Shown: positions 28,145 through 39,775 of the stretch, in pieces
How positions within the stretch are numbered: position 1 is the stretch's first letter
Layout: each line of letters opens with the position of its first letter
Assembly (NCBI RefSeq): GCF_000517265.1
Contig: NZ_AYSJ01000015.1
Span: 172,947-236,946, forward strand
Reading direction: 5' to 3'
Source: Photorhabdus khanii NC19
Lineage (GTDB): Bacteria > Pseudomonadota > Gammaproteobacteria > Enterobacterales > Enterobacteriaceae
DNA: 64,000 nucleotides
The notes under the pieces: generated by a model
Seen by the model: the letters and a program-made list of their open reading frames with translations, nothing else
Told to the model about the DNA's origin: nothing
Database searches by the model: none
Program-made: the position numbers and the translations under genes

Positions 28145-28732
28145 TCACGACTCTACATTTACAATGCTTGTTGCTTCAGGAACCTCAATTAATTTTCCTG
28201 ACTTCACATCATAGATGTACCCATATATAGCAATATTTTCGGGCACAAGGGGGTGAGTACGAATACGGTGAATATCTTCAACTAAACTATTAACTCGATT
28301 ATCAATGGTAAGCCATTTGATATATTTTCCCTCGGATGAACCTGTGCCGTTGCCGATATCTTTAAATCCCTCATCCGTCATGATGACACTTTCCAGGCTG
28401 CTTTCCAGTAGATCGCCCATGATATTGTCTGTAAAAAGCTCCATCCCACAATGAGTATGATGAATGACAAACCACTCTTTTGTTCCAAAAAGTTTGTAAG
28501 AAATTATAAGTGAACGAATGGCGTCATCACTGGCTCTTCCGCCTGCGTTACGAATAATATGAGCGTCACCTTCCGATAAACCTGCAAATTTTGCTGGGTC
28601 CAGCCTGGCATCCATACAAGTCAATATGGCAAATCGTCTGACAGCCGGTAAACCAAGATTTTTTTTATCATCACCAAAAGTTGTTGCATATGCAATATTA
28701 GCATCACTTATTTCTTTGATAACGTTGCTCAT
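28145..28732 (-). CDS. beta-carbonic anhydrase-like protein (second type)
   Basis: The 195-residue protein has the beta-anhydrase zinc motifs in [11 protein letters not shown] (Cys, Asp) and [12 protein letters not shown] (His, Cys), and the [17 protein letters not shown] segment. It belongs to the short CMDAR/HHTHCG clade, distinct from Can at 9178, with which it shares only motifs. It would hydrate CO2 in the cytosol. A ribosome site AGGAGAG precedes the start. It stands alone between toxin loci, so it was probably acquired separately from the core genes around it. Confidence 0.85.
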   Translation of the reverse strand: MSNVIKEISDANIAYATTFGDDKKNLGLPAVRRFAILTCMDARLDPAKFAGLSEGDAHIIRNAGGRASDDAIRSLIISYKLFGTKEWFVIHHTHCGMELFTDNIMGDLLESSLESVIMTDEGFKDIGNGTGSSEGKYIKWLTIDNRVNSLVEDIHRIRTHPLVPENIAIYGYIYDVKSGKLIEVPEATSIVNVES

Positions 28733-29063
28733 CCTCTCTCCTTCATATTTTCTGGTTTAGTAAATTATGATGTAAAACAAAAAGATAGAAATAAAACTCA
28801 ACTTCTTGATAAAGCCAGAATATCTATTTAATAAATGAATATGAGTCTGAAAACACGGAATACATAAATAAAATTTATGAAAAATATATACTTGTATCCT
28901 TTGTGCTGGTCAAGTGAAACAGGGTGTTTTTTTGAAGGGCAACGGATTTATAACTTACCGTTAAATCGATAGCTCTTTATAGCATCATGTTTGATCTATA
29001 TCTTGAGATATACCCACACTTGTAATATGCTTTGATATATACCAATCAGTATTAGGAGGTTGT
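28733..29063. other. divergent promoter region, carbonic anhydrase and vapBC
   Basis: AT-rich, no gene. A palindrome TATATCTTGAGATATA at 28997-29012 with a related half site TTGATATATAC near 29032 could be the VapBC operator. AGGAGG directly precedes the vapB start. Confidence 0.4.
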
Positions 29064-29324
29064 ATGGGGCATATAGCTAAATTGTTTATGAATGGGAGGA
29101 GTCAAGCGGTACGTCTGCCAGCGGCTTATCGATTTGATTCTGATGAAGTTTTTATCCGAAAGGATCCTGAGACAGGAGATGTAATACTGTCCCGTAAGCC
29201 ACACAATTGGGATGGATTTTTTGCGGCATTGAAGGGAACAACTATTCCTGACGATTTTCTGAGTGAAGGAGAACGGTGTCAGCAAGAGCAATCTCGTGAT
29301 CCGTTTGAGGGATGGGAAGAATGA
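29064..29324 (+). CDS. vapB: VapB-type antitoxin (AbrB/VagC family)
   Basis: The 86-residue protein starts [20 protein letters not shown], the AbrB-type DNA-binding fold typical of VagC/VapB. The C-terminal tail ([19 protein letters not shown]) is the acidic toxin-binding part. It has a strong AGGAGG ribosome site and overlaps the toxin gene by four bases (ATGA), so antitoxin and toxin are made together. It should repress its own promoter with VapC. Confidence 0.9.
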   Translation: MGHIAKLFMNGRSQAVRLPAAYRFDSDEVFIRKDPETGDVILSRKPHNWDGFFAALKGTTIPDDFLSEGERCQQEQSRDPFEGWEE

Positions 29325-29719
29325 AGCATTATATGCTTGATACAAACGTAGTAGGGCATTTTATCAGAGGGCACCATTCAGTCGTGCAGCATGTTCTATC
29401 TGTGCCAATGTCGTCACTTTGTATTTCAGCTATTACAGAAGGTGAATTATTGTTCGGATTGGCGCGTCGTCCAGAAGCAAAGCAACTCCGTATGGCAGTA
29501 AGAGAGTTTCTCATGCGGATTGATGTCTTACCTTGGGATAATTCTGTTGCTGAACACTATGGTATGATCAAGGCTGAGATGCAAAGACAGGGTAAGATAT
29601 TAGCACCACTTGATTTACTTATTGCAACGCACTCGCTAAATATGAAGATGATATTGGTTACAAATGATCGTGCTTTTCAATATGTACCGGGATTGCATAT
29701 CGAAGATTGGACTGTTTAA
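29321..29719 (+). CDS. vapC: VapC-type PIN-domain ribonuclease toxin
   Basis: The ATG at 29321 ([17 protein letters not shown]) gives 132 residues. Acidic PIN residues are visible in MLDTNV (Asp6), [14 protein letters not shown] (Glu) and [12 protein letters not shown] (Asp), with LVTNDRAF (Asp) at the end. VapC enzymes cleave tRNA or rRNA loops with metal ions. It overlaps vapB by four bases and is followed by a strong terminator. The pair appears intact. Confidence 0.92.
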   Translation: MKHYMLDTNVVGHFIRGHHSVVQHVLSVPMSSLCISAITEGELLFGLARRPEAKQLRMAVREFLMRIDVLPWDNSVAEHYGMIKAEMQRQGKILAPLDLLIATHSLNMKMILVTNDRAFQYVPGLHIEDWTV

Positions 29720-29741
29720 ATTGAAGTTACCTGATGTTATG

Positions 29742-29769
29742 AGCGCCGTAAAAATACGGCGCTGTTATT
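29742..29769. terminator. terminator between vapC and hemL
   Basis: AGCGCCGTA, loop AAAA, TACGGCGCT, then GTTATTT. Perfect nine-base stem between convergent genes, able to serve both. Confidence 0.8.
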
Positions 29770-29782
29770 TGAAGCAAAAAAA

Positions 29783-31066
29783 TTATTTTAATTTGGCAAA
29801 GCAGCGGGCGGCAGCATTAACAGTACGTTGAATATCTTCATCAGTATGAGCGATAGACATAAAACCCGCTTCAAATGCAGAAGGAGCTAAATAAACCCCT
29901 TCATCAAGCATCAGATGGAAGAAACGTTTAAAGCGTTCAATATCGCAATTCATCACATCTTGATAACAGGATACTTTCTCCGCATCAGTAAAGAAAATAC
30001 CAAACATCCCGCCAACATGGTTAACCACCAGCGGAATGCCAGCCGCTTTTGCTGCTTTCGTCAGGCCAGCAGACAAGTTATCTGTCAGTTCAGTCAGGCG
30101 CTGATGTACACCGGGCTGAGAAACTTCTTTCAAACAAGCAAGACCCGCAGCCATGGCAATTGGATTGCCGGATAAGGTTCCAGCCTGATAAACCGGGCCG
30201 GTTGGTGCTAATTTTTCCATCACTTCATGACGTCCACCGAAAGCACCAACGGGCATACCACCACCAATGATTTTGCCAAGGCAAGTCAGGTCAGGCTCTA
30301 CATTGTAATAAGATTGCGCACCGGATAAGGCGACGCGGAAACCTGTCATCACTTCATCGATAATCAATAAAGCACTGAATTCATCACACAGTGCGCGCAG
30401 GCCAGGTAGAAATTCTGGCAGTGGCGGCACGCAGTTCATATTACCGGCAACGGGTTCGACAATAATACAGGCTATCTCTTCAGGATATTTTTCAAACGCT
30501 TCCCGAACCGAATCCAAATTGTTATAGGTACAGGATAGTGTGTGTTTGACGAAATCAACCGGAACCCCCGGAGAGTTTGGTTGGCCGATAGTCAGCGCGC
30601 CAGAACCGGCTTTGACCAGCAGGCAATCAGCGTGGCCGTGATAACAACCTTCGAATTTGATGATCTTATCGCGGTTGGTATAGCCACGAGCCAGACGGAT
30701 AGCACTCATGGTCGCCTCTGTGCCTGAGTTGACCATGCGCACCATATCCATTGATGGCACCAGTTCAGTCACTAATTGAGCCATTTCTACTTCAGTGGCA
30801 GTGGGTGCACCAAAACTTAACCCTTGTTCGGCGGCTTTGATGACTGCATTACGGATAGCGCTGTGGTTATGCCCCAATACCATGGGACCCCAGGAGCCGA
30901 CGTAATCAATATAGGCTTTACCATCAACATCATAGAGATAGGCACCGTCAGCGTGTTTGATAAACCGAGGCGTACCGCCAACGCCGTTAAATGCACGTAC
31001 CGGAGAATTGACGCCGCCGGGAATAAGCTGTTTGGCCTGAGAATAGAGGATTTCTGATTGGCTCAT
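29783..31066 (-). CDS. hemL: glutamate-1-semialdehyde 2,1-aminomutase
   Basis: The ATG at 31066 ([18 protein letters not shown]) follows AGGAG and gives 427 residues, the usual length; a longer frame adds 16 unrelated residues. The PLP lysine is in [17 protein letters not shown], and [16 protein letters not shown] and [10 protein letters not shown] are intact. It makes 5-aminolevulinate, the tetrapyrrole precursor, from glutamate semialdehyde. It lies near erpA and btuF as in E. coli, but clcA/fhu genes are not between them here. Confidence 0.95.
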   Translation of the reverse strand: MSQSEILYSQAKQLIPGGVNSPVRAFNGVGGTPRFIKHADGAYLYDVDGKAYIDYVGSWGPMVLGHNHSAIRNAVIKAAEQGLSFGAPTATEVEMAQLVTELVPSMDMVRMVNSGTEATMSAIRLARGYTNRDKIIKFEGCYHGHADCLLVKAGSGALTIGQPNSPGVPVDFVKHTLSCTYNNLDSVREAFEKYPEEIACIIVEPVAGNMNCVPPLPEFLPGLRALCDEFSALLIIDEVMTGFRVALSGAQSYYNVEPDLTCLGKIIGGGMPVGAFGGRHEVMEKLAPTGPVYQAGTLSGNPIAMAAGLACLKEVSQPGVHQRLTELTDNLSAGLTKAAKAAGIPLVVNHVGGMFGIFFTDAEKVSCYQDVMNCDIERFKRFFHLMLDEGVYLAPSAFEAGFMSIAHTDEDIQRTVNAAARCFAKLK

Positions 31067-31117
31067 TAAAAGGCTCCTGAATGTAACTTTAAATGGGTTT
31101 ATCGCTTGCCTCACTGA

Positions 31118-31903
31118 TTATAATGATCTTAGGACGATAATTCCGGGTTTATTCTTTACGTAATCAAGGAATGGTGAATCGACCACTTTTTTATTGGCTG
31201 CAAGTGAAGACGCATTTCTAAACATTGGGCCATTATCTGTCATAATAAAAATCCCTGTATGCGTGACATCCAGCCCGGCAATATGGGTGTATGTTCCTAT
31301 ATAATCTCCCGTTTTTAAGTGTTTAATCACGGAATCATTCACTTTATTACCTGGAATATATTGAATATCTCGGCTGATAACACCAAGTCCGGGGATATAT
31401 TCGCCACCATCCGCTTTTCTATTCAGACTTTTTGTGATTTTTATGTAAGAAGAACTTATTTCATTCGTCACATCTTTGGCATTTAATTTTTCTCTGGTTG
31501 ACCAGTCTGTGAAGAAATGTTTTCTTTGTAAAAAACTGATTTTTTCGTCGATATACCTTGTCTGAATGAGATTCTTTATAAAATCCTGTTGGTCATTTGA
31601 TTTCCTTAGCGATTCTACGTAATCAAGAAAAGTAAAACAGTCCAGGCCGCTAAAATCTATAACTAATTTTTCAGGCTCAGTCGGGGAACCGACCAGTTTG
31701 TTTGCGACATAAGGTGTGTTGATGAACTGATAAGAGATATTTTTTATCATTTCACCAGGATTGTCTTTATTTCCCGGTTTTATCTGGTTTTCTATGATGT
31801 CATTAATTTTCTTCGAGGTATAACTGTCAATATCGACTGGCTTGCTATGGGCTACGCAGCCTGCAAGGGTGACAACCAGCATAAGTGGTAATATTTTTTG
31901 CAT
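31118..31903 (-). CDS. DUF1460 family lipoprotein
   Basis: Start at the ATG at 31903 (MQKILPLMLVVTLAGCVAHS), preceded by GGAG; 261 residues. The lipobox LAGC marks it as a lipoprotein. The domain shows the DUF1460 (N-acetylmuramoyl-L-alanine amidase-like, NlpC/P60-type fold) pattern: LDCFTFLDYVESLRKS with the candidate catalytic cysteine, then VTHTGIFI with the histidine, and PMFRNASS. A peptidoglycan amidase or peptidase role at the envelope is likely but unproven. It is not part of the E. coli hemL neighbourhood. Confidence 0.82.
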   Translation of the reverse strand: MQKILPLMLVVTLAGCVAHSKPVDIDSYTSKKINDIIENQIKPGNKDNPGEMIKNISYQFINTPYVANKLVGSPTEPEKLVIDFSGLDCFTFLDYVESLRKSNDQQDFIKNLIQTRYIDEKISFLQRKHFFTDWSTREKLNAKDVTNEISSSYIKITKSLNRKADGGEYIPGLGVISRDIQYIPGNKVNDSVIKHLKTGDYIGTYTHIAGLDVTHTGIFIMTDNGPMFRNASSLAANKKVVDSPFLDYVKNKPGIIVLRSL

Positions 31904-32314
31904 AAGAACTCCGCATGGTGACTTTAATAAATATTCAATAAAGTAACTAATAATCATGATAAATCAATAAATTTTCCTTTTTATAGTGAATTGATTAACT
32001 GATGATTGAACTATACTTCATTCAGGATCCAGAAAGTGCTTATTGATATTGTCTGAATTCTGCATATCTGTCAGTGGCTGTAACTGGTGGTCTCATTTGC
32101 CTCTTTTCACTGGTGCATTTTGGACTCGCTGATTCATCAAGGGTTAACCTCAATGTTAAAAGATGCTCAGACAACTTGTTAGCTATTCTTGAGTTGCTGA
32201 AATGACAAAACTTGAACGAACTAACCAGGTATTAGATAATTCGAATTATTAATAAATCGGCAAATTTCTGTTGTCTTGTGAATGTCTTTGCCGGGTTCCG
32301 GTCTGGAGTAAAAA
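31904..32314. other. intergenic region upstream of erpA
   Basis: About 410 bases with no supported gene. It contains the divergent promoters of the DUF1460 gene and erpA. CTGGAG at 32303 is the erpA ribosome site. Confidence 0.5.
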
Positions 32315-32662
32315 ATGATGAGCGATGATATAGCATTACCTTTGCAGTTTACTGATGCTGCCGCCAGTAAAGTGAAAATCTTAGTTTCGGATGAAGAAAA
32401 TCCAAACCTGCGTTTACGGGTTTATATCACAGGTGGCGGTTGCAGTGGTTTCCAGTATGGCTTTACCTTTGATGATCAGATCAATGAAGGCGATATGACC
32501 ATTGAGAAGCAGGGTGTCGAGTTGGTTGTTGATCCGATGAGTCTGCAATATTTGGTTGGCGGTTGTGTTGATTATACCGAAGGTCTGGAGGGTTCACGCT
32601 TTATCGTCACCAACCCTAATGCTAAGACAACCTGCGGTTGTGGTTCTTCTTTCAGTATCTGA
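32315..32662 (+). CDS. erpA: iron-sulfur cluster insertion protein ErpA
   Basis: The protein (115 residues from the first of two adjacent ATGs; the second at 32318 gives the E. coli length of 114) is an A-type carrier. Conserved cysteines are in [15 protein letters not shown] and [11 protein letters not shown]. It passes [4Fe-4S] clusters to IspG and other enzymes. It is monocistronic with its own terminator. Confidence 0.96.
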   Translation: MMSDDIALPLQFTDAAASKVKILVSDEENPNLRLRVYITGGGCSGFQYGFTFDDQINEGDMTIEKQGVELVVDPMSLQYLVGGCVDYTEGLEGSRFIVTNPNAKTTCGCGSSFSI

Positions 32663-32676
32663 TTCCAGGTTGTTTC

Positions 32677-32713
32677 CCGCAATGGGTCTGTGAATAATAT
32701 GACCCATTTTCGG
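32677..32713 (+). terminator. terminator of erpA
   Basis: CCCGCAATGGGTC and GACCCATTTTCGGG pair around TGTGAATAATAT; the inner stem is followed by TTTT. Confidence 0.65.
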
Positions 32714-32746
32714 GATATTCCTGTAATCCCACTAAACTATTTTGCT

Positions 32747-33577
32747 TTATCCGGACCCCTTATCGTTCAATTGCTGGCATAGCTGTTCGGCGGCCAGAAC
32801 GATACGAGGCCCTGCGCGATGAAACCAATCTTCATGCAATGTAATCACTTTGGCATTTAATTGTGGATGCCAGAAATTTTCAATTAATCTGGCTTGTTCC
32901 GGCCCTCCACTGATAACAATCGTCTCAGGTTTCCGAGTGAGTACTTGCTCACGGCTTACCTGTGGCCAGGGAACGGGGCTGTCAGCGAAAATATTTCTGC
33001 CACCACAGGTTGAAAGCACTTCACTTTGCAGTGTCTGTCCTGAGGCAGTAAACAGAGACTGAGTGCCGAATTGTAAAAAGACAGGTTTTGGTGTGGTCGC
33101 GGCATATTTTTGTTTCAGAGCAGCAAACCGTTGACGAAGTTCAGCCGCAGATTTTTTTGCCTGTTGAGGATGGGGACTGTATTCAGCCAGTCGTTCTAAA
33201 TCTTGAGCTATCTGTTCGGTGGTTTTGGGGTCGGAATAAAAGATTTTAATACCAAAAGAGGCGAGTTGTTCCAGTGGCCGTTGGGGATTACCTCCTCGCC
33301 ATGCCAAGATTATATCGGGTTTAAGCGTGATAATTCGTTCCAGGTTAATGCCTTGCCAGTTCGCCACTTGCTCAAGTTTGCTGGCTTGAGGGGGATAATC
33401 AGAATAAGCACTGGCGGCGATCAGATTGTCGCCTAACCCGGCAGCATAGGCCAATTCTGTGGTTGACGGGGATAAACTGATGACACGCAGAGACTCGGCA
33501 TGCAGAGAATGGCCGAAACCACTGAGAAGCAGTAAAAGTGATAACCAAACTGAACTCAGGCTTTTTATCCATTTCAT
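32747..33577 (-). CDS. btuF: vitamin B12 periplasmic binding protein
   Basis: The 276-residue protein starts with a signal peptide ([19 protein letters not shown]) and continues [20 protein letters not shown], the BtuF N-lobe. The bilobal helical-backbone binding protein fold is supported by [12 protein letters not shown] and [19 protein letters not shown]. It delivers cobalamin to the BtuCD importer. It follows mtnN on the minus strand after a hairpin-containing gap of about 98 bases. Confidence 0.93.
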   Translation of the reverse strand: MKWIKSLSSVWLSLLLLLSGFGHSLHAESLRVISLSPSTTELAYAAGLGDNLIAASAYSDYPPQASKLEQVANWQGINLERIITLKPDIILAWRGGNPQRPLEQLASFGIKIFYSDPKTTEQIAQDLERLAEYSPHPQQAKKSAAELRQRFAALKQKYAATTPKPVFLQFGTQSLFTASGQTLQSEVLSTCGGRNIFADSPVPWPQVSREQVLTRKPETIVISGGPEQARLIENFWHPQLNAKVITLHEDWFHRAGPRIVLAAEQLCQQLNDKGSG

Positions 33578-33618
33578 GTAAGGCGTGCCTTTAAAAGATT
33601 AAATATATTGTCACCAGA

Positions 33619-33658
33619 CACGCCCTGCATTTTTCCCGAAAATATCAATCAGGGCGTG
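33619..33658 (-). terminator. hairpin between mtnN and btuF
   Basis: Perfect inverted repeat CACGCCCTG/CAGGGCGTG with a 22-base loop and no U-run. It may be partial, allowing some reading into btuF. Confidence 0.45.
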
Positions 33659-33675
33659 ATTCTATCGGTAATATC

Positions 33676-34377
33676 TTATTGATTCTTGCTCAATTCAGTC
33701 AGCATTGCGTTAACCATTAATGTGGATTGGCGGGCTGCCACGGAAAGAAATTCATCAAAACTGAGATGAGATTCTTTATCTGCCACGTCAGAGATTGCAC
33801 GTACCACAACAAATGGTGTGTTGTATTGGTGGCAGACATGCCCTATCGCTGCTGCTTCCATTTCTACTGCGGTAACCTGTGGGAAAGTGGCCCGGATACG
33901 TGCCAGTGGTTCTGCTCCGTTAATGAATGCATCACCGCTGCAAATCAGCCCACGTATCGCATTCAAATCCAGTGAACGAATACATTTTTCTGCCAGTGCG
34001 ATCAGTTGGTTATCCGCCAGGAACGCAGGGGGGCATTGTGCCATTTGACCCGGTTCATAACCAAAAGCGGTAACATCAGCATCATGATAGCGAACTTCGC
34101 TGGATACCACGATATCACCGATTTGCAGTTGCGGATTAAGGCCACCTGCGGAGCCTGTGTTGATAATCACATCAGGCTGACAATGTTCAAGCAGCAAAGT
34201 CGTACCAATTGCAGCAGAAACTTTACCAATACCGGATTTTAACAGTGCGATCTCCACGCCGTTGAGCTTACCGGTATAGATTTCGCAGCCACCTCGTGAC
34301 AGTGTCTGACGATCTTCGATTTGATCGCGCAGTAAAGTCACTTCTTGCTCCATAGCACCTATCACGCCTACTTTCAT
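33676..34377 (-). CDS. mtnN: 5'-methylthioadenosine/S-adenosylhomocysteine nucleosidase
   Basis: The 233-residue protein begins [16 protein letters not shown] with the catalytic Glu12 region. The substrate segment [15 protein letters not shown] and the catalytic aspartate in [11 protein letters not shown] are present. It recycles MTA made by spermidine synthase (speE, same window) and SAH, and supplies the ribosyl precursor of autoinducer-2. It is divergent from dgt and upstream of btuF, as in E. coli. Confidence 0.96.
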   Translation of the reverse strand: MKVGVIGAMEQEVTLLRDQIEDRQTLSRGGCEIYTGKLNGVEIALLKSGIGKVSAAIGTTLLLEHCQPDVIINTGSAGGLNPQLQIGDIVVSSEVRYHDADVTAFGYEPGQMAQCPPAFLADNQLIALAEKCIRSLDLNAIRGLICSGDAFINGAEPLARIRATFPQVTAVEMEAAAIGHVCHQYNTPFVVVRAISDVADKESHLSFDEFLSVAARQSTLMVNAMLTELSKNQ

Positions 34378-34503
34378 TATGTCATACTCGCTGTTGATTA
34401 ATTAATCATATAAAATCATTCAGCTCTTGAGTTTAACATTTAATACAGAACAAGCAGATAATCTGTGGTGTAAAACAGTGCTATCTCACAAGTCGGGGGA
34501 TAA

Positions 34504-36030
34504 ATGTCCGGGATAGACTTTAATCAGAAGCTTAATTATCAACGTAAATACAGCTATTATGATGTTGATCCTAATGATGAAGAGCAAGTTATTCGCCAGT
34601 TTGAAAGTGATCGCGGGCGGATTATGAATTCAGCGGCGATTCGTCGTTTACAGCAGAAAACCCAGGTTTTTCCTTTGGAAAATAATGCCGCTGTCCGCAG
34701 TCGCTTGACTCATTCATTGGAAGTGCAACAGATTGGGCGCTATATTTCGAAAACGATTATCAATGAGCTGAAAACGCGTAATTTGTTGGTTCAATACAGG
34801 CTGGATAAACGGCTGTTGCCATTTGAGAGCTTGATTGAAATGGCTTGTTTAATGCACGATATTGGTAATCCACCTTTTGGTCATTTTGGTGAAGCGGCAA
34901 TTAAAGACTGGTTTGCCAGAAAGCTCGATCTTAATTTTGCCCTGGAAAATATTGAGCGAAAAGATCAATGTGAAATGCCTGCATTGCATTTGTGCGGAGA
35001 TGTGCAAAAAGATCTTTTCCGGCGTCAATTACGTAAAGATTTATGTCAGTTTGAAGGGAATGCTCAGGCTATCCGTATGGTACACAGCTTGTTAAAACTC
35101 AATCTGACTTATGCTCAGATTGGCTGCATTCTAAAATATACCTGTCCTGCTTTTCGTCTTGAAAAAGAGCTGGATCAATTTAATTACCTGATGAAAAAAT
35201 CGGGCTTTTATTGGTCGGAAGAGAATTTTGTCCGTGAATTGCGTCGCGAGCTTAAAATGGGGGAATTCTGTCGTTTCCCGCTGACTTATATTATGGAAGC
35301 CGCAGATGATATCTCTTATTGCATTGCTGATCTGGATGATGCGGTTGAAAAGGATATTTTTGGCGTAGATACCTTGATGGAATATTTGGAACAGGAGTGG
35401 GAAGAGAACGGTGGTCATCGGTCTGGCGATCTGTTCGACGCTACGATTAGAAAAGCTTATAAAAGAACGAGTGGCAACGAATTACGTCGAAGTCAGCAGG
35501 ACCAATTTTTTATGTATTTGCGGGTTTATATTACCGGCAGGCTGGTACCTTATACTGCCCGTCGTTTTATTGATCATCTGCCTGCCGTTTTTGAGGGTTC
35601 ATTTAATCAAGCGCTGCTTGAGGATAAGAGCAAGGAGCATCGGTTGCTTCAAACGCTGAAGAACATTGCTTGTAAAAGAGTGTTTAATCATCCGGAAATT
35701 GAAGAGTTGGAATTGAAAGGGTATAAAATTATCAATGGGTTGTTGGATTTTTATTGGCCACTATTGAAGATGTCCCGCCAGAGTTTTATGCAATTAAACC
35801 AGAACAATTTCCATAAAGATTATTTTATTGAAACCCGGTTGCTGCACAAACTTTCCACTAAGCATCGCCTGGCTTATAACGAAGCGGTAGAAGGCATTAT
35901 CGCCACTGATGAATCTGAAAAAGACCTGATGGAATTTTACTACCGTGCTCGTCTTATTCAGGATTACATCAGTGGCATGACGGATAATTATGCTTACGAA
36001 GAGTATCGCAAATTCATTGTGTGTAACTGA
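34504..36030 (+). CDS. dgt: deoxyguanosinetriphosphate triphosphohydrolase
   Basis: The 508-residue HD-superfamily enzyme has [14 protein letters not shown] (His) and [17 protein letters not shown] (the HD pair) near its N-terminus, and [16 protein letters not shown] further on. It hydrolyses dGTP to deoxyguanosine and triphosphate, which also limits phage growth. GGGGGA lies before the ATG. Its last 17 bases overlap the 3' end of convergent barA. Confidence 0.95.
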   Translation: MSGIDFNQKLNYQRKYSYYDVDPNDEEQVIRQFESDRGRIMNSAAIRRLQQKTQVFPLENNAAVRSRLTHSLEVQQIGRYISKTIINELKTRNLLVQYRLDKRLLPFESLIEMACLMHDIGNPPFGHFGEAAIKDWFARKLDLNFALENIERKDQCEMPALHLCGDVQKDLFRRQLRKDLCQFEGNAQAIRMVHSLLKLNLTYAQIGCILKYTCPAFRLEKELDQFNYLMKKSGFYWSEENFVRELRRELKMGEFCRFPLTYIMEAADDISYCIADLDDAVEKDIFGVDTLMEYLEQEWEENGGHRSGDLFDATIRKAYKRTSGNELRRSQQDQFFMYLRVYITGRLVPYTARRFIDHLPAVFEGSFNQALLEDKSKEHRLLQTLKNIACKRVFNHPEIEELELKGYKIINGLLDFYWPLLKMSRQSFMQLNQNNFHKDYFIETRLLHKLSTKHRLAYNEAVEGIIATDESEKDLMEFYYRARLIQDYISGMTDNYAYEEYRKFIVCN

Positions 36031-38365
36031 TATTTTGGCCGTTACTCAATAGCTTTTGGGCAGCGGCAAGTACATTGTCAATTTCATCTATTAGCTCCAG
36101 TAATTCAGGTTCTATATCGGTTAATGGAATGTTTTTTTGTAATTGTTGTTCAATTAATTGGCAGAGTGTTTTAAGTTGTGGCACGCCGCTGTAACAGCAA
36201 CTACCGTGCAGCTTATGGATCTGCTGCTGATAATCGTCAACAATGTCGCCGGATAAAACTTTTTCTGTGATTGCTTTTATATCCGGTAGAGAATCCACCA
36301 GCATTTTTATCATTTCTATCGCCATCTGTTCTTTTTTTGCTGCCTGTTGCAGCGCTAACTGCCAGTTAACAGGTTGTGATTCCGGTGCTTTAATGTGACG
36401 GTTTAGCACAGTTCTCAGACCATCTTCATCCAGGGGTTTGGTCAGAAAATCTTCAAATGGTGATTGATCTGCATCGCTCCTTGGCCGGCAGGTATAGGCT
36501 GTGACGGCGATAATGGGGGTATTACAATGTTGTGGTAGCTGGTGGATGCGTTCAGAAGTACAGATGCCATCCATACCCGGCATATGGATATCCATCAGAA
36601 TGACATCAAAATGGTGAGATTTTGCTGATTGTAAAGCGTCTTCTCCATTGTTACATATCACTGTTTTTTCTACGATCTCTTCCAGTAATGAGCCGATTAG
36701 TTTGAGGTTGGCCGGATTATCATCAACGGCCATGACTGTCATGGGTAAACGTGGGGATTGACTAATCGTTTTTTGCGGTACAACAGAGCCGGTTAGAATA
36801 AAGTCATCTTTTCCTAGCCACAAATCAAAACGAAAAATGGAACCTTTTTCTTTCTCGCTGGTAAAGCTGATATTACCACCCATTTCGCGGATCAGTTTCC
36901 GGGTAATCACCAGACCAAGGCCGGTACCACCGTAACGGCGGGAAATACTGGCATCTGCCTGATGAAAAGCCTGAAACAGATGGGGTTGCTGTTCAGGGCT
37001 GATACCGATACCGGTATCTCTGACCGTAATCTCTAAATTGATTTTATGAGATTGCAGTTGTATCAGATTGATTTTTATCTCCACAAAACCTTGTTCAGTG
37101 AATTTAATGGCGTTACCGATGATATTGGTGAGTATTTGCTGGAGGCGCGTAGGGTCGCCTATGACCAGATTCGGTATTTGGGGATCAACGCTGTGCGTGA
37201 GTTGAATGCCTTTATTTTTGGCGCTGGGGGTCAATAAAACTATCACCTCATCAATCGTATCTTGTAGAAGAAATGGAATGTTTTCCAGTACCAGCTTATC
37301 CGCTTCAAGCCGGGAAAAATCCAATATATCATTGATAATATTCAGCAGATGATTGGCAGAACGTTCAATAACATACAGATATTCAGCTTGCTGTATTGTC
37401 AGAGAGGTTTTCAGTGTTTGGCGGGTAAAACCAATGACGCCATTAAGTGGTGTACGTAATTCATGAGACATATTTGCCAGAAATTCTGTTTTTATTCTGG
37501 CGGCTTCCTGAGCGCGTTTTTTTGCTATTGCCAGCTCAACGTTCTGAATTTCGAACTGTTCCATCGTCTCCCGTAGATCTGAAGTGGTCTGATCAATATC
37601 GTTCTGCATCTCTTCTTTATAACTGGAAAGGGATTTTGCCATGGCATTAATGCCATTTTTCAGCGTATCCAATTCACCAAAATATTTCCCGCTGACACGG
37701 CTGTTTAACTGCCCCTGGCGAATTCTATCAACTGTACTGACCATATCGCTGATAGGTTTTGTGATTTTGCGGACCAAATGGTAGGCAAACAGTGATGCCC
37801 AGCCAAGGCAAATCAATAATAGCAATATAAAGATAACTATCTCTTTATATTGCTGCAAGTGAGCTGACCGTAAATCAAGATCAATGGCGATATAACCGAT
37901 TGGATGTAGCGATGGGGTATCCGCGTTCTGCTGATTTTGAGATAAATGGCGCTCTGAGATAATCGGCATACGTAAAATAATACTGTTTTTGACTTCCATT
38001 CTTGTCAGGGTGGTTGGCAGTGGCGTACCTGATGTGATCTGTAGTTGAGCTGAATTGTATTTATAGTTTGATATATCAAATAGCTGATTATCATCATTAA
38101 AAATGGCAATCGCCCGGACTATCTCCGAGTTTCTGCGATGAAGCCGGGTTATCAATGAGTTGACGCGTTCACGGTTATGCAGGTTTATCCCGATTTCACT
38201 GGCAATCGAAAGCGGTTCGATAATACTGACCCCGGATCGAACGATTTGGTTTTTCAGTTCACGATAGTGATAGCAGAGAAACGATATACTGAAAAACATG
38301 CCAATCAGTAAAATCGGAATCAGGATCAGGCTCATCATTCGAAAGCGTAAGCTATATTTGGTCAT
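36014..38365 (-). CDS. barA: hybrid sensor kinase BarA, short form
   Basis: BarA controls the UvrY-Csr pathway. The 783-residue protein has two membrane segments (residues about 10-32 and 180-200) around a periplasmic domain, then HAMP, then the histidine kinase core [16 protein letters not shown]. The ATPase domain has DTGIGI and [12 protein letters not shown] receiver ([12 protein letters not shown] and [13 protein letters not shown]) and an Hpt domain ([14 protein letters not shown]) follow. E. coli BarA has 918 residues. The missing stretch is the pseudo-receiver that normally lies between the ATPase and the true receiver; here the two are joined by about 25 residues. All phosphorelay residues are present. 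Confidence 0.94.
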   Translation of the reverse strand: MTKYSLRFRMMSLILIPILLIGMFFSISFLCYHYRELKNQIVRSGVSIIEPLSIASEIGINLHNRERVNSLITRLHRRNSEIVRAIAIFNDDNQLFDISNYKYNSAQLQITSGTPLPTTLTRMEVKNSIILRMPIISERHLSQNQQNADTPSLHPIGYIAIDLDLRSAHLQQYKEIVIFILLLLICLGWASLFAYHLVRKITKPISDMVSTVDRIRQGQLNSRVSGKYFGELDTLKNGINAMAKSLSSYKEEMQNDIDQTTSDLRETMEQFEIQNVELAIAKKRAQEAARIKTEFLANMSHELRTPLNGVIGFTRQTLKTSLTIQQAEYLYVIERSANHLLNIINDILDFSRLEADKLVLENIPFLLQDTIDEVIVLLTPSAKNKGIQLTHSVDPQIPNLVIGDPTRLQQILTNIIGNAIKFTEQGFVEIKINLIQLQSHKINLEITVRDTGIGISPEQQPHLFQAFHQADASISRRYGGTGLGLVITRKLIREMGGNISFTSEKEKGSIFRFDLWLGKDDFILTGSVVPQKTISQSPRLPMTVMAVDDNPANLKLIGSLLEEIVEKTVICNNGEDALQSAKSHHFDVILMDIHMPGMDGICTSERIHQLPQHCNTPIIAVTAYTCRPRSDADQSPFEDFLTKPLDEDGLRTVLNRHIKAPESQPVNWQLALQQAAKKEQMAIEMIKMLVDSLPDIKAITEKVLSGDIVDDYQQQIHKLHGSCCYSGVPQLKTLCQLIEQQLQKNIPLTDIEPELLELIDEIDNVLAAAQKLLSNGQNISYTQ

Positions 38366-38418
38366 AGGCGTCCATTATGGGAAAATAAGAACTTAATAAT
38401 TCATAGTCCGTAAGAATC

Positions 38419-39750
38419 ATGGTGCAATTTTATTCCCCCAATCGCCGAACAGTAAACCGGCATATCATCACAGTCACTGCTGATAACCTGGATGCCCAAG
38501 GACAGGGTGTAGCTCGTTATCAGGGTAAAACCATTTTTGTCGCCGGATTATTGCCCGGTGAACAGGCACAGGTACAACTAACGGAAGAGAAGCGCCAGTT
38601 TGCCAAGGCAAAGTTGGTTAAGCGTTTATCTGACAGTCCATATCGTGTAAATCCCCGCTGCCCGCATTTTGGAATATGTGGCGGTTGTCAGCAACAACAT
38701 GTTGCATCTGATTTACAGCGTGAGAGTAAGGCCAGTGTTTTGGAACATCTTATTAGGCGGGAAACCGGTATAATTGTCTCCGCCAAGCCGGTGATTCTCA
38801 GCCCTGAATATGGTTACCGGCGTCGGGCAAGACTTGGTTTACATTATCAAATTAAACAACGTCAACTCGTAATGGGGTTTCGTCAGAATCAATCCAATGA
38901 ATTAGTTGCGATAAAAACATGCCCTGTTTTACAACCTGAATTGGAACGGTTATTGCAGCCACTATCTCAATGCCTGAATAATCTAAAAGCAGCTAAACGG
39001 TTGGGACATGTGGAATTGGTGCTGGCAGATAACGGCCCATTGATGATATTGCGCCACCTTGATCCCCTGAAAGGGGAAGATAAAGCAAAGTTATCCACGT
39101 TTTCTGTGCAGCACAATGTGGCTGTCTATCTGGCGGCAGATGAAACTTCAATTGAGTCACTGAATGAACCGCCGGAACCTTGGTATCAGGTAGGTGGCCT
39201 GAAACTGGTTTTCAGTCCAAGAGATTTTATTCAGGTTAACGATGAAGTCAATCAGCAAATGGTTGCTCAGGCGATGGAATGGCTTGATTTACAACCGAAT
39301 GACAGAGTGCTCGATCTGTTCTGCGGGATGGGAAATTTTACCTTACCTATTGGCCGGATAGTGCAGTCGGTGGTCGGAGTGGAAGGGGTTGCCACGCTGG
39401 TAGCGAATGGGCAATATAATGCCAGATTAAATAATTTGGATAACATATCTTTCTTCCATGAAAACCTGGAAGCGGATATACATCGTCAACCCTGGGCAAA
39501 ACTGGGGTTTAACAAGGTATTATTAGATCCGGCGCGTGCTGGTGCGGCAGGAGTCATGTCACACATCGTCGAGCTGGCCCCTGAAAAAGTGGTCTATGTC
39601 TCTTGTAATCCAACAACATTGGCGCGGGACAGTAAGATTCTGCTTGAGGCTGGCTATCACATTATCAGTGTGCGGATGCTGGATATGTTTCCGCATACCG
39701 GTCATCTGGAGTCAATGGCGCTATTTAGCCACCAGGTTGCGGTTGGGTAG
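38419..39750 (+). CDS. rlmD: 23S rRNA (uracil-1939-C5) methyltransferase
   Basis: The 443-residue protein has an N-terminal TRAM domain ([20 protein letters not shown]) and a [4Fe-4S] site in [15 protein letters not shown] with a further cysteine in KTCPVL. The SAM domain has [15 protein letters not shown] and the catalytic cysteine in [13 protein letters not shown]. It makes m5U1939 in 23S rRNA. It is divergent from barA and 25 bases before relA, as in E. coli. Confidence 0.96.
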   Translation: MVQFYSPNRRTVNRHIITVTADNLDAQGQGVARYQGKTIFVAGLLPGEQAQVQLTEEKRQFAKAKLVKRLSDSPYRVNPRCPHFGICGGCQQQHVASDLQRESKASVLEHLIRRETGIIVSAKPVILSPEYGYRRRARLGLHYQIKQRQLVMGFRQNQSNELVAIKTCPVLQPELERLLQPLSQCLNNLKAAKRLGHVELVLADNGPLMILRHLDPLKGEDKAKLSTFSVQHNVAVYLAADETSIESLNEPPEPWYQVGGLKLVFSPRDFIQVNDEVNQQMVAQAMEWLDLQPNDRVLDLFCGMGNFTLPIGRIVQSVVGVEGVATLVANGQYNARLNNLDNISFFHENLEADIHRQPWAKLGFNKVLLDPARAGAAGVMSHIVELAPEKVVYVSCNPTTLARDSKILLEAGYHIISVRMLDMFPHTGHLESMALFSHQVAVG

Positions 39751-39775
39751 AGGCTGTGAAGTATCAGGAGAGATT

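Noticed and set aside
39536-39775. 80-codon 5' extension of relA
   Set aside because: It is the out-of-frame shadow of rlmD; the ribosome site and family alignment place the start at 39776.
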